Shown piece after piece: positions 9,112 to 18,710 of a stretch of DNA of 64,000 nucleotides. Numbering within the stretch: position 1 is the first letter of the stretch; the number at the start of each line of letters is the position of its first letter. This stretch comes from Mycobacterium sp. E2479. GTDB lineage: Bacteria; Actinomycetota; Actinomycetes; Mycobacteriales; Mycobacteriaceae. Where the stretch lies: positions 1 through 64,000 of the forward strand of contig NZ_LZJR01000129.1 of the NCBI RefSeq assembly GCF_001667925.1, in the 5' to 3' direction. The translations under genes were made by a program, and so were the position numbers. The notes beneath the pieces are model-generated. The model was given only the letters and a program-made list of their open reading frames with translations. It made no database searches and was not told the origin of the DNA.

Positions 9112-12092
9112 CTCCCGAACACCCTGCGCACCACAGCTTTTGCGCGTCGCGTCACCCGAAGATAATTGTCTAAGAACTCCCCGCCCTCATCGGTCGGCCA
9201 GCCCGCGGCCACGGCGACCGCGTTGAGCTGACGGCCGGGCCCGGGCAACTGATCGGTGGGCTTACCGCGGACCAGCACCAGCGCGTTGCGGGCCCGGGTC
9301 GCCGTCAGCCAGGCCTGCCTCAACAGCTCCACCTCATCGGCGGGCACCAGGCCGGCCGCGGCGATCGCGTCGAGGCACTGCAGCGTCGACGTGTTGTGCA
9401 GCGCGGGAACCTCGTGTGCGTGTCGCAGTTGCAGCAGCTGCACGGTCCACTCGACGTCGGCCAGCCCCCCGCGCCCCAGCTTGGTGTGCGTGTTCGGGTC
9501 GGCACCGCGGGGCAACCGCTCGGCATCGACGCGGGCCTTGATGCGCCGGATCTCCTGCATCGCCTCCGGCGACACCCCGTCTGACGGATACCGCGTCTTG
9601 TCGGCCATCAGCAGGAACCGCTGCCCCAGCTCCGCGTCGCCGGCAACCGAGTGCGCCCGCAGCAGTGCCTGGATCTCCCACGGCTGCGCCCACTGCTCGT
9701 AGTAGGCGGAGTAGGACGCCAGGGTGCGCACCAGCGGACCCTGGCGTCCCTCGGGCCGCAGGTTGGCGTCGACCTCCAGCGGAGGGTCGACGCTGGGCGT
9801 CCCCAGCAGCGCCCGCACCTGCTCGGCGACACCCGTCGCCCAGCGCACGGCCGCGGAGTCCTCGACACCGGACGTTGGTTCGCAAACGAACATCACGTCA
9901 GCGTCGGATCCATAACCCAACTCGGCGCCGCCCAGCCGGCCCATGCCGATGACGGCGATCGCGGCCGGCGCCCGGCCAGCCTCGGGCAGGTTGGCCCGGA
10001 TCATCGCTTCCAGTGCAGCCTGCAGCACCGCCACCCAGATCGAGGTCAGCGCCGCGCACACGTCGGTGACCTCGAGCATGCCGAGCAGATCGGCGGACCC
10101 GATGCGGGCCAATTCGCGACGGCGCAGCGTGCGCGCCGCGGCGATCGCCCGCACCGGGTCGGAGTAACGGCTGGCCGACGCGACCAGCGCACGGGCCACA
10201 GCGGCGGGTTCGCTTTCAAGCAGTCGCGGACCGGACGGCCCGTCTCCGTAATCCTGAATGACCCGCGGCGCGCGCATCAGCAGGTCCGGCACGTACGCCG
10301 AAGTGCCCAGCACGTGCATGAGCCGACGTGCCACCGCGGGCTTGTCGCGCAGCGTCGCCAGATACCAGTTCTCCCCGGACAGCGCCTCGGACAGCCGCCG
10401 GTAGGCCAGCAGCCCGCCATCGGGATCGGGCGAGTACGACATCCAGTTGAGCAGCCTGGGCAGCAGCACCGACTGAACCCGACCACGCCGCCCGCTCTGG
10501 TTGACCAGGGCCGCCATGTGCTTCAGCGCGGTCTGCGGACCCTCGTAGCCCAGCGCCGCCAGCTGGCGTTCGGCGGCTTCGGAGGTCATGCCGCGAGCGA
10601 TGTCCAGCCCGGCCGGGCCGATCGATTCCAGCAGGGGCTGATAGAAGAGCTTGGCGTGCAGCTGGGAGACCCGCAGGTTCTGGTGTCGCAATTCCTCGCG
10701 CAGCACCCCGGCCGCGTCGTGGCGGCCGTCCGGCCGGATGTGCGCGGCCCTGGCCAGCCAGCGCACCGCCTCCTCGTCGTCGGCCTCGGGCAGCAAGTGG
10801 GTGCGCTTGAGCCGCTGCAGCTGCAATCGATGCTCGAGGAGCCGGAGGAACTCGTAGGACGCGGTGAGGTTGGCCGCGTCCTCGCGCCCGATGTAGCCGC
10901 CCTGGCCCAGCGCGGCCAGCGCATCCACCGTCGACGCCACGTGCAGCGAGTCGTCGTCGCGACCGTGCACCAACTGCAGCAGCTGCACAGCGAATTCCAC
11001 GTCGCGCAGCCCGCCGCTGCCGAGCTTGATCTCGCGGCCGCGGACCTCGGCGGGCACCAGTTGTTCGACCCGGCGGCGCATGGCCTGCACCTCGGTCACG
11101 AAGTCCTCCCGTTCGCAGGCGACCCAGACCATCGGCATCAGCGCGTCCAAGTAGCGCTGTCCGAGCTCCGTGTCGCCCACCGCCGCACGGGCTTTCAGCA
11201 GCGCTTGGAACTCCCAGGTCTTCGCCCAGCGCTGGTAGTAGGCGACGTGTGACTCGACGGTGCGGACCAGTTCACCGCTTCGCCCCTCGGGTCGCAGACC
11301 GGCATCGACCTGAAAGAACGCCTCAGAGGCCAGCCGCATCATCTCGCTGGCCACGCGGGTGGTGACCGTGTCGGCCTGCTCGCCGACGAAGATGACGTCG
11401 ACGTCGCTGACGTAGTTCAGTTCCCGGGCACCGCATTTGCCCATCGCGATGACCGCCAGCCGTGGCGGCGTCCGGTCGCCGCACACGCTGTTCTCGGCAA
11501 CCCGCAGCGCGGCGGCCAGCGCGGCATCGGCCAGGTCCGAGAGGTGGGCCGCCACCACGGTGAATGGCACCACCGGTTCGTCCTCGACCGTCGCGGCCAG
11601 ATCCAGTCCGGCCAGCACCAGCAACTGGTCGCGGTACAGGGTGCGCAACCGCACCATCGCCGAGCCCGGCTCCGCCAGCGATTCGTCGACGCATTCGGTG
11701 AACATGTCGCACAGCTCGTCGTGGGTGGGGAGTTTGACGTTGCCGCGCAAGAGTTTCCAGGACCCGGACTGGGCGATCAGGTGATCGCCGAGCGCCAGCG
11801 ACGAGCCGAGCACACCGAACAGCCGACCGCGTAGCGGGCGTTCGGTGAGCAGGGCGGCGTTGAGCTCGTCCCAGCCGGCATCGGGGTTCTCCGACAACCG
11901 GACCAGGGCGAGCAGTGCGGCATCGGGGTCCGGCGCGCGCGACAGCGACCACAGCAGGTCGACGTGGGCTTGGTCGTCGTGCTCGTACCAACCCAGCTGG
12001 GCCATGCGTTCGGCCGCTTGCGGATCGACCAACCCGAGCCGGCCGACGCTGGGCAGCCTGGGGCGCTGCGTCGCGGGTTTGGTCACGACCAC
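9108..12092 (-). CDS. glnE: Glutamine synthetase adenylyltransferase/deadenylase
   Basis: A two-headed nucleotidyltransferase that adds AMP to, and removes it from, the regulatory tyrosine of glutamine synthetase according to nitrogen status. At 994 residues it equals the M. tuberculosis protein (Rv2221c). Each half carries the GS-adenylyltransferase active-site pattern: [13 protein letters not shown] in the N-terminal half and [13 protein letters not shown] in the C-terminal half, each with paired aspartates. It starts at GTG 12092, 51 bp after glnA2, and probably forms an operon with it and the two genes downstream. Confidence 0.97.
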   Translation of the reverse strand: MVVTKPATQRPRLPSVGRLGLVDPQAAERMAQLGWYEHDDQAHVDLLWSLSRAPDPDAALLALVRLSENPDAGWDELNAALLTERPLRGRLFGVLGSSLALGDHLIAQSGSWKLLRGNVKLPTHDELCDMFTECVDESLAEPGSAMVRLRTLYRDQLLVLAGLDLAATVEDEPVVPFTVVAAHLSDLADAALAAALRVAENSVCGDRTPPRLAVIAMGKCGARELNYVSDVDVIFVGEQADTVTTRVASEMMRLASEAFFQVDAGLRPEGRSGELVRTVESHVAYYQRWAKTWEFQALLKARAAVGDTELGQRYLDALMPMVWVACEREDFVTEVQAMRRRVEQLVPAEVRGREIKLGSGGLRDVEFAVQLLQLVHGRDDDSLHVASTVDALAALGQGGYIGREDAANLTASYEFLRLLEHRLQLQRLKRTHLLPEADDEEAVRWLARAAHIRPDGRHDAAGVLREELRHQNLRVSQLHAKLFYQPLLESIGPAGLDIARGMTSEAAERQLAALGYEGPQTALKHMAALVNQSGRRGRVQSVLLPRLLNWMSYSPDPDGGLLAYRRLSEALSGENWYLATLRDKPAVARRLMHVLGTSAYVPDLLMRAPRVIQDYGDGPSGPRLLESEPAAVARALVASASRYSDPVRAIAAARTLRRRELARIGSADLLGMLEVTDVCAALTSIWVAVLQAALEAMIRANLPEAGRAPAAIAVIGMGRLGGAELGYGSDADVMFVCEPTSGVEDSAAVRWATGVAEQVRALLGTPSVDPPLEVDANLRPEGRQGPLVRTLASYSAYYEQWAQPWEIQALLRAHSVAGDAELGQRFLLMADKTRYPSDGVSPEAMQEIRRIKARVDAERLPRGADPNTHTKLGRGGLADVEWTVQLLQLRHAHEVPALHNTSTLQCLDAIAAAGLVPADEVELLRQAWLTATRARNALVLVRGKPTDQLPGPGRQLNAVAVAAGWPTDEGGEFLDNYLRVTRRAKAVVRRVFGS

Positions 12093-12143
12093 GACCGTAG
12101 CGCAACCTGCGGGGTCTTCAGCCTCAGCGGCGCCCGATACGGG

Positions 12144-13484
12144 CTACAGCGACAGGTAGGTGCTCAATTCGTAAGGGGTGACGTGACTGCGGTAGTTCGC
12201 CCACTCGGTGCGCTTATTGCGCAGGAAGAAGTCAAATACGTGCTCTCCCAAGGTTTCCGCGACCAGTTCGGAGGACTCCATGGCACGAAGTGCGCTGTCC
12301 AGGCTCGTCGGCAGCTCGCGATATCCCATCGCGATGCGTTCGTCGGCGGTCAGGTCCCACACGTTGTCCTCGGCCTGCGGCCCCAGCACGTAACCCTTCT
12401 CTACCCCGCGCAGGCCGGCGGCCAGTAGCACGGCGAAGGTCAGGTATGGGTTGCACGCCGAGTCGGGGCTACGGACCTCGACGCGTCGCGACGACGTCTT
12501 GTGCGGCGTGTACATCGGCACCCGCACCAGCGCGGACCGGTTGGCCGCACCCCACGACGCCGCGGTGGGCGCCTCGCCGCCTCCCACCAATCGCTTGTAG
12601 GAGTTGACCCATTGGTTGGTGACCGCGCTGATCTCCGATGCGTGCTCGAGGATCCCGGCGATGAAGGACTTGCCCACATCGGAGAGCTGCAACGGGTCGT
12701 CGGGGCTGTGGAACGCGTTGACGTCACCCTCGAACAGGCTCATGTGGGTGTGCATCGCCGAGCCGGGATGCTGCCCGAACGGCTTGGGCATGAAGGTCGC
12801 GCGGGCGCCGTTCTCGATCGCGACCTCCTTGATGACGTAACGGAACGTCATCACGTTGTCCGCCATCGACAGCGCGTCGGCGAACCGCAGGTCGATCTCC
12901 TGCTGGCCGGGCGCTCCCTCGTGGTGGCTGAATTCCACCGAGATACCCATGAATTCGAGCGCTTCGATCGCGTGGCGGCGGAAGTTCGAGGCGGAGTCGT
13001 GGACGGCCTGGTCGAAGTAGCCGGCGGTATCGACGGGAACCGGCGGCGTCCCGTCGTCGGGGCCCGGCTTGAGCAAGAAGAATTCGATCTCTGGGTGCAC
13101 ATAGCAGGAGAAGCCGAGGTCGTTGGCCTTCTGCAGCTGGCGGCGCAGCACGTGCCGCGGATCGGCCCACGACGGCGATCCGTCCGGCATGGTGATGTCG
13201 CAGAACATCCGTGCCGAGTGGTGGTGGCCGTTGGGCGTGGCCCAGGGCAGCACCTGGAAGGTGGACGGGTCGGGGTTGGCCACGGTGTCGGATTCCGAGA
13301 CCCGCGAGAAGCCCTCGATGGAGGAGCCGTCGAAGCCGATGCCCTCCTCGAAGGCGCCTTCGAGTTCGGCCGGGGCGATGGCGACCGACTTCAGGAAGCC
13401 GAGCACGTCGGTAAACCATAAGCGAACGAAACGGATGTCTCGTTCTTCGAGGGTGCGGAGGACGAATTCCTTCTGTCGATCCAT
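12144..13484 (-). CDS. glnA2: Glutamine synthetase-like GlnA2
   Basis: A type I glutamine synthetase paralogue of 446 residues (Rv2222c). It shows GFDGSSIEGFSRV near residue 53 and the ATP-site stretch KPFGQHPGSAMHTH. The adenylylation-loop region reads WDLTADERI, without the Tyr-Leu/Pro context of GlnA1, so GlnE control is doubtful. I start at ATG 13484 (MDRQKEFVL); the frame is open to 13502. It is the first gene of a leftward operon with glnE. It may act on glutamate and ammonia or a related amine substrate; GlnA2 is not essential in M. tuberculosis. Confidence 0.95.
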   Translation of the reverse strand: MDRQKEFVLRTLEERDIRFVRLWFTDVLGFLKSVAIAPAELEGAFEEGIGFDGSSIEGFSRVSESDTVANPDPSTFQVLPWATPNGHHHSARMFCDITMPDGSPSWADPRHVLRRQLQKANDLGFSCYVHPEIEFFLLKPGPDDGTPPVPVDTAGYFDQAVHDSASNFRRHAIEALEFMGISVEFSHHEGAPGQQEIDLRFADALSMADNVMTFRYVIKEVAIENGARATFMPKPFGQHPGSAMHTHMSLFEGDVNAFHSPDDPLQLSDVGKSFIAGILEHASEISAVTNQWVNSYKRLVGGGEAPTAASWGAANRSALVRVPMYTPHKTSSRRVEVRSPDSACNPYLTFAVLLAAGLRGVEKGYVLGPQAEDNVWDLTADERIAMGYRELPTSLDSALRAMESSELVAETLGEHVFDFFLRNKRTEWANYRSHVTPYELSTYLSL

Positions 13485-13731
13485 AACTCGAACAGTATGC
13501 AACTGCTGTTAATTCTGTGTTACCGGATCGGTACCGCTGCGCTGTGACCTGGCCTCAAGATACGAAGGCTGCCGGTACTTGTCCGGCGCGCCGGCGGCCG
13601 GCCGCAAAGCTCGTGACGGGAGCCGGGCGCACAAGTGAGCCGTCTACGGCGAACACCGCGGGCGGTATTCGCCGACGCGAGTTCGCCTCTCCCCTTTGAT
13701 CAACGGACCCTACGGCTTCGCCCGCAGTCCC

Positions 13732-14034
13732 TTACGGGCGCTCCTCGACCACACAGTGAACAATCGCATCGGCAAGCTGTGGGTTGAATCCCATGTGGGA
13801 AACCTTCTGAGCTTCGGCAGCAGGGGGAACACCAGAGTTCAGATCTTGCTCGATCTCGCCAACAAGCTGCAAGTTCTGCGGGTCGGCCTCTCCGATTGGT
13901 TCCGTTATCTTTCCCACGCAGCGGCGGTAACCGCTGTAATCAGCGTGAGCAGACGCGCTCATCAGCACAGCCGGGGCGATCAACAGGACGGCGACGGCTA
14001 GCCCGGCCGTGACAGCGAGATAGATGAAACGCAT
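13732..14034 (-). CDS. DUF732-like small secreted protein
   Basis: A 100-residue protein with an N-terminal signal peptide (hydrophobic core to about residue 27, then SASAHA as likely cleavage site). The mature part has a single Cys pair, C39 and C94, bracketing a short helical domain, as in mycobacterial DUF732 proteins. The Asn/Gln-containing centre (GEADPQNLQLV) fits that family. I chose ATG 14034; an upstream in-frame extension runs into the hydrolase gene and is rejected. It lies 56 bp downstream of the serine hydrolase on the same strand. Function unknown. Confidence 0.7.
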   Translation of the reverse strand: MRFIYLAVTAGLAVAVLLIAPAVLMSASAHADYSGYRRCVGKITEPIGEADPQNLQLVGEIEQDLNSGVPPAAEAQKVSHMGFNPQLADAIVHCVVEERP

Positions 14035-14090
14035 GGTCAGGCGAATACCCAGCCGCAACCGTGAATAATCAGCAAACGATTCGGTGCCGG

Positions 14091-15656
14091 TCAGGATTGG
14101 CAGCGGTAGGAGGCCGGTGGCGGAGTGCCGGCGACGAGATACCGGACGACGGCGGTGTCGACGCATTGGTGGCCGTTGAATACCGCGGTGTGCTGCGTCC
14201 CGTCGTAGGTGATCAGCGAGCCACCGAGCTGGTGGGCCAGGTTCACGCCCGCCTGATACGGCGTGGCCGGATCGTGGGTGGTGGAGACGACGACGACCTT
14301 GCCGGCCGGCATGGGCGGCGCGGCGTGTGGTGCAGACGTCGCGGGCACCGGCCACAGCGCGCATAAATCGCGCGGAGCATTCCCGGTGAACTGGCCGTAG
14401 CTGAGGAACGGCGCGGCCTGGCGGATGCGCTGATCGGCACTCACCCAGCTGGCCTGGTCGGTCGGATTCGGCGCGTCGACGCAGCGGATCGCGTTGAACG
14501 CATCCTGGTCGTTGGAGTAGTGCCCATCCTTGTCGCGCCCGTCGTAGTCATCGGCGAGCAGCAGCAGGTCACCCGCGTCGGTGCCCTGCGCCAGGCCGAG
14601 CAGGCCGCTGGTCAGGTATTTCCAGTGCGCAGGCGTGTAAAGGGCGTTGATGGTGCCGGTGGTCGCGTCGGCATAGCTCAGCCCGCGCGGGTCAGCGGTG
14701 TGACCCGGCTTGGTCACCAGGGGGTTGACCAGCGCGTGGTATCGGTTGACGAATTGGGTGGGGTCGGTGCCCAGCGGGCAGCCCGCCGAGCGGGCACAGT
14801 CGGTGGCGTAGTCGTTGAAAGCCGTTTGAAATCCCGCCATTTGGTTGACGTTCTCGTCGATCGGCCCGACGGTCGGATCGATGGCGCCGTCGAGCACCAT
14901 CGTGCGCACGTGGTTGCTGAACTTCTCCAGGTAGGCGGTGCCCAGCTCGGTGCCATAGCTGTAGCCCAAATAGTTGATCTGGTCGTCGCCGAGTGTTTGG
15001 CGGACGGCATCCATGTCGCGTGCGACCGATGCGGTGCCCGTGTTGGCCAAAAACGCCGCGCCCATCCGGTTGACGCACTGCTGGGCCAGTTGCCGGTAGA
15101 GCTGCTCGATATGGGCCACCCCGCCGGGGCTGTAGTCGACCATCGGCTCTCGCCGGTACGCGTCGAACTCAGCGTCGGTGCGACAGCGCAGCGCGGGCGT
15201 CGAGTGGCCGACTCCCCTCGGATCGAAGCCGACGAGGTCGAAATTGCGCCGGATCGGAGAGTCCTCCAGGTCCGAGGCCATCGCGGCCACCATGTCGACC
15301 GCCGAGCCACCGGGACCGCCGGGGTTGACCAGAAGGGATCCGATCCGTTGTCCGGTTGCGGGTATCCGGATCATCGCCAGCTTGGCCTGCGCACCAGCGG
15401 GGTTGTTGTAGTCAATCGGTACCGACACAGTGGTGCACTGGGAGGTGGGGATATCGCTTGTGTCACTGACGAATTGGCTGCAGCTGCCCCACCCCTGCGG
15501 CACCGCGGCCGACGGCGGATTCGGGCCCGGAGTCTGCCCGGCACCGGGTTCCGGCGTGGCGCCGGCCGGGGGCGGCGCCACGACGCAGCTACCACCGAGC
15601 ATCAGCAAGGAAAACAGCGCCGAGCTCAAGGACCTCAGGCGCGACATGGCTGTCAT
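14091..15656 (-). CDS. Exported alpha/beta-hydrolase, CaeA paralogue
   Basis: A 521-residue serine hydrolase of the tripeptidyl-peptidase/TAP-like family (Rv2223c). It has an export signal with hydrophobic core LFSLLMLGGS, an oxyanion stretch NPGGPGGSAVD, the nucleophile elbow GYSYG (about residue 240), and a TAP-like C-terminal domain carrying the Asp and His (STTHDPATPYQ, YDGTQHTAVF). The start is ATG 15656; ATG 15647 is also possible. It lies downstream of its paralogue caeA and is separated by a strong hairpin, so it is probably expressed separately. Substrate unknown. Confidence 0.85.
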   Translation of the reverse strand: MTAMSRLRSLSSALFSLLMLGGSCVVAPPPAGATPEPGAGQTPGPNPPSAAVPQGWGSCSQFVSDTSDIPTSQCTTVSVPIDYNNPAGAQAKLAMIRIPATGQRIGSLLVNPGGPGGSAVDMVAAMASDLEDSPIRRNFDLVGFDPRGVGHSTPALRCRTDAEFDAYRREPMVDYSPGGVAHIEQLYRQLAQQCVNRMGAAFLANTGTASVARDMDAVRQTLGDDQINYLGYSYGTELGTAYLEKFSNHVRTMVLDGAIDPTVGPIDENVNQMAGFQTAFNDYATDCARSAGCPLGTDPTQFVNRYHALVNPLVTKPGHTADPRGLSYADATTGTINALYTPAHWKYLTSGLLGLAQGTDAGDLLLLADDYDGRDKDGHYSNDQDAFNAIRCVDAPNPTDQASWVSADQRIRQAAPFLSYGQFTGNAPRDLCALWPVPATSAPHAAPPMPAGKVVVVSTTHDPATPYQAGVNLAHQLGGSLITYDGTQHTAVFNGHQCVDTAVVRYLVAGTPPPASYRCQS

Positions 15657-15721
15657 CGTTGCAGCCCCCGGTACCCACGACAGCGCGAAACGGTCACGCC
15701 TTGGTCTCGGCTGCAGCCCGC

Positions 15722-15781
15722 GCCGAGCGTGCACTCACGGCGACGAAACGACGAAAAACTCGCCGTGAGTGCACGTTCGGC
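15722..15781 (-). terminator. Long hairpin terminator after caeA
   Basis: Arms 15722-15743 and 15760-15781 form a 22-bp stem with a single G-T mismatch (wobble in RNA) and a 16-nt loop. It begins 22 bp after the leftward caeA stop and lies 65 bp upstream of the paralogue start, so it should end caeA transcripts. Confidence 0.7.
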
Positions 15782-15803
15782 GTCTACGCGATAGCCGGGC
15801 TGC

Positions 15804-17360
15804 CTAGCACTTGGCGCCGTTGGGCGGGATGGAGCCGCCGACCAGGTACGCCGTCACATAGTTGTCGATGCAGCCGTCGCCCTGGAAGACGACGGTGTGC
15901 TGGGTGCCGTCGTAGGTGAGCAGCGAGCTGCGCAGCTCGTTCGCTAAGTCGACGCCCGCCTTGTACGGGGTGGCCGGATCGTGGGTGGTCGACACCACCA
16001 CCGTGGGAGCCAGGCCGGGCGCGGAGATGGTGTGCGGCTTGCTGGTGGGCGGCACCGGCCAAAACGCGCAGGTGCCCAGCGGGGCATTGCCGGTGAACTG
16101 CCCGTAGCTCATGAACGGTGCGAGCTCGCGGGAGCGACGGTCTTCGTCGACGACCTTGGCGCGGTCGGTAATCGGCGGCTGGTCCACGCAGTTGACCGCG
16201 ACACGCGCGTCGGTGGCGTTGGTGTAGTGGCCGTGCGAGTCGCGGCGCATGTACATGTCGGCCAGGGCGAGCAGTGTGTCGCCGTGGTGATCGACGAGTT
16301 CGGACAGACCGTCGGTCAGGTGGTGCCACAGGTTTGGCGAGTACAGCGCCATGATGGTGCCGATGATCGCGTCGCTGTAGCTCAGGCCACGTGGGTCGTT
16401 CGTCGGTGCGGGCCGGCCGACCATGGGGTTGTTCGGGTCGACCAGCGGGTCGACCAGGCTGTGGTAAACGTCCACCGCTTTGGCGGGATCGGTGCCCAGC
16501 GGGCAGTTCGGCTGCTTCGCGCACTCGGCGGCGTAGTTGTCGAACGCGTCCTGAAATCCCTTGGCCTGACGAAGGTCGGCTTCGATCTGATCGGCGTTGG
16601 GGTCGACGGCTCCGTCCAGGATCATCGCCCGCACGTTGTGCGGGAAGGCCTCGGCGTAGGCCGAGCCGATCCGGGTGCCATAGGAGTAGCCGAGGTAGGT
16701 GAGCTTCTCGTCGCCGAGCGCCGCGCGGATGGCGTCGAGATCTCGTGCGACGTTGACGGTCCCGACGTTGGCCAAAAAATCCTTGCCCATCTTGTCGACG
16801 CAGCGGGCGACGAACTGCTTGGTTTCGTCCTCCATGTGGGCGACGCCCGCCGGGCTGTAGTCCACGTTGGGCTCCGTGCGCAGCCGATCGTTGTCGGCGT
16901 CGGAGTTGCACCAGACCGCAGGCCGCGACGCCCCCACCCCGCGAGGGTCGAAACCGACGAGGTCGAACCGTTCGCGGACCTTCTTGGGCAACGACTGGAC
17001 GACACCCAGCGCCGCCTCGATGCCGGACTCCCCCGGCCCGCCGGGGTTGATCACCAGCGAGCCGATCTTGTCGCCGGTGGCGGGGAAACGAATCATCGCT
17101 AGCGTTGCGACGTCCCCGTCGAGGTGGTCGTAGTCGACCGGCACGGCCAGTTTGCCGCACAGCGCGCCGGCCGGAAGTTTGACCTTGGGGTTCGCGGCCC
17201 GGCACGGCGTCCACTCCACCGCCTGGCCCAGCTTCGGCCCGGACATGACGGCGCGTCCCACCACCACGCGGACGCAGCCCGCCAGAAGCAGCGCGACGGC
17301 AGCCATCGACGTCCAGACCAGCAGCGTGCGCGCGGTCTTGCCGCGGCGAGACAGCCCCAT
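15804..17360 (-). CDS. caeA: Carboxylesterase A / Hip1 serine protease
   Basis: A cell-envelope serine hydrolase (Rv2224c) known in M. tuberculosis to cleave GroEL2 and damp host inflammation. At 518 residues it is close to the 520 of H37Rv. It has a lipoprotein signal with lipobox LAGC (Cys about residue 28), the oxyanion stretch NPGGPGESG, the nucleophile in GYSYGTR (Ser about 228), Asp in STTHDPATPYK (about 461) and His in YDGTQHTVVF (about 488). The triad is therefore complete. The start is ATG 17360. A close paralogue lies immediately downstream. Confidence 0.93.
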   Translation of the reverse strand: MGLSRRGKTARTLLVWTSMAAVALLLAGCVRVVVGRAVMSGPKLGQAVEWTPCRAANPKVKLPAGALCGKLAVPVDYDHLDGDVATLAMIRFPATGDKIGSLVINPGGPGESGIEAALGVVQSLPKKVRERFDLVGFDPRGVGASRPAVWCNSDADNDRLRTEPNVDYSPAGVAHMEDETKQFVARCVDKMGKDFLANVGTVNVARDLDAIRAALGDEKLTYLGYSYGTRIGSAYAEAFPHNVRAMILDGAVDPNADQIEADLRQAKGFQDAFDNYAAECAKQPNCPLGTDPAKAVDVYHSLVDPLVDPNNPMVGRPAPTNDPRGLSYSDAIIGTIMALYSPNLWHHLTDGLSELVDHHGDTLLALADMYMRRDSHGHYTNATDARVAVNCVDQPPITDRAKVVDEDRRSRELAPFMSYGQFTGNAPLGTCAFWPVPPTSKPHTISAPGLAPTVVVSTTHDPATPYKAGVDLANELRSSLLTYDGTQHTVVFQGDGCIDNYVTAYLVGGSIPPNGAKC

Positions 17361-17706
17361 GCCAACCTATGCTGCCAGAGGGAACCTGAGATCCTGATTA
17401 GCGGCACCACGGCCCGGATACCGTGCGAGCGCGACCAGCTTGCCTCCCCATCGCGGACTCGTCGGCCATCTCCCATAACTCGGGCGGCAGATCCGGACCA
17501 GCAACCGGGCCGATGCCGAGTTTGCCCCGCGGCGACGAGGGAGTCGCGCAGCCCGTCTCCGCTCGGCGGGTTGGTGCGCGCATGGTGTGTCTCACACCGC
17601 CTCGGCGGTGCAACTGAGCAAAAGAAATGGCAGAATCAAGTGGTCAAACGAACCCGGGGACCCTCAGCGGCCACGAGGATCGAACCGACCACCATTAGGG
17701 ACAATG
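17361..17706 (+). other. 346-bp gap between divergent caeA and panB
   Basis: This region holds the divergent promoters by position. I find no convincing gene; a 71-codon leftward frame (17398-17613) lacks a ribosome site and family features. A short inverted repeat occurs near 17582-17603 (TGTGTCTCACACC). I could not assign -10 or -35 boxes. Confidence 0.4.
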
Positions 17707-18555
17707 ATGTCTGAGCACAACGTTTACGGTGCCAACCCGCCTGTGCAGCCCGAAAAGGCGAGGCCCAAGATCCGCACCCATCACCTGCAGAAGATGAAGG
17801 CCGAGGGGCACAAGTGGGCCATGCTCACGGCCTACGACTACTCGACGGCCCGCATTTTCGACGAGGCCCGCATCCCGGTCCTGCTGGTCGGCGACTCCGC
17901 AGCCAATGTGGTGTACGGCTACGACACGACGGTGCCGGTCTCGATCGATGAGCTGATTCCGCTGGTGCGCGGCGTAGTGCGGGGTGCCCCGCACGCGCTC
18001 GTCGTCGCCGACCTGCCGTTCGGCAGTTACGAGGCCGGCCCCGCCGCCGCGCTGGCCGCCGCCACTCGGTTCATGAAGGAAGGCGGCGCACACGCGGTCA
18101 AGCTCGAGGGCGGCGAGCGGGTGGCCGAACAGATCGCCTGCCTGACCGCGGCCGGCATCCCCGTGATGGCCCACATCGGGTTCACCCCGCAAAGCGTCAA
18201 CGGCCTGGGCGGGTTCCGGGTGCAGGGCCGCGGTGACGCGGCGGAGCAGACGGTGCACGACGCGATCGCCGTTGCCGAGGCCGGCGCATTCGCCGTCGTC
18301 ATGGAGATGGTGCCGGCCGAGTTGGCCACCCAGATCACCGGCAAGCTGACCATCCCGACCATCGGGATCGGCGCCGGACCGAACTGCGACGCCCAGGTGC
18401 TCGTCTGGCAGGACATGGCCGGTATGAGCAGCGGCAAGGCCGCCCGCTTCGTCAAGCGGTTCGCGGACATCGGCGCGGAATTGCGCCGGGCTGCAACGCA
18501 ATATGCGCAAGAGGTGGCCGGCGGGGTGTTCCCCGCCGACGAGCACTGCTTCTGA
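17707..18555 (+). CDS. panB: Ketopantoate hydroxymethyltransferase
   Basis: First step of pantothenate synthesis: transfers a hydroxymethyl group from methylene-tetrahydrofolate to 2-oxoisovalerate. At 282 residues it is one longer than M. tuberculosis PanB (Rv2225). Visible signatures are [16 protein letters not shown], the metal/substrate region [16 protein letters not shown], and [10 protein letters not shown] with the catalytic glutamate. I start at ATG 17707 (MSEHNVYG); ATG 17704 directly before it is equivalent, and the open frame back to 17587 is not supported. AGGG lies just upstream. Confidence 0.96.
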   Translation: MSEHNVYGANPPVQPEKARPKIRTHHLQKMKAEGHKWAMLTAYDYSTARIFDEARIPVLLVGDSAANVVYGYDTTVPVSIDELIPLVRGVVRGAPHALVVADLPFGSYEAGPAAALAAATRFMKEGGAHAVKLEGGERVAEQIACLTAAGIPVMAHIGFTPQSVNGLGGFRVQGRGDAAEQTVHDAIAVAEAGAFAVVMEMVPAELATQITGKLTIPTIGIGAGPNCDAQVLVWQDMAGMSSGKAARFVKRFADIGAELRRAATQYAQEVAGGVFPADEHCF

Positions 18556-18710
18556 TGGATTCGTAGCGCTGGTTTGCACGCCCACATCGCCGGTCTGAGG
18601 TTCGCGCCTGGTTGACGGCGGTATCTCGTCGGAACGAAACCGCTGAAAAGTGTTGCGGTACAAAAATGTACGATGGCTCGCGGAGACGATCCGAACTCTG
18701 ACGAGCAGGG

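Noticed and set aside
9651-11252. 533-codon antisense ORF inside glnE
   Set aside because: It mirrors glnE codons, has no family features or ribosome site, and glnE is certain.
13516-13699. 60-codon rightward ORF upstream of glnA2
   Set aside because: Arg/Ala/Pro-rich, no ribosome site, and it sits in the glnA2 promoter region.
17398-17613. 71-codon leftward ORF between caeA and panB
   Set aside because: No ribosome site and no recognisable features; it lies in a divergent promoter region.
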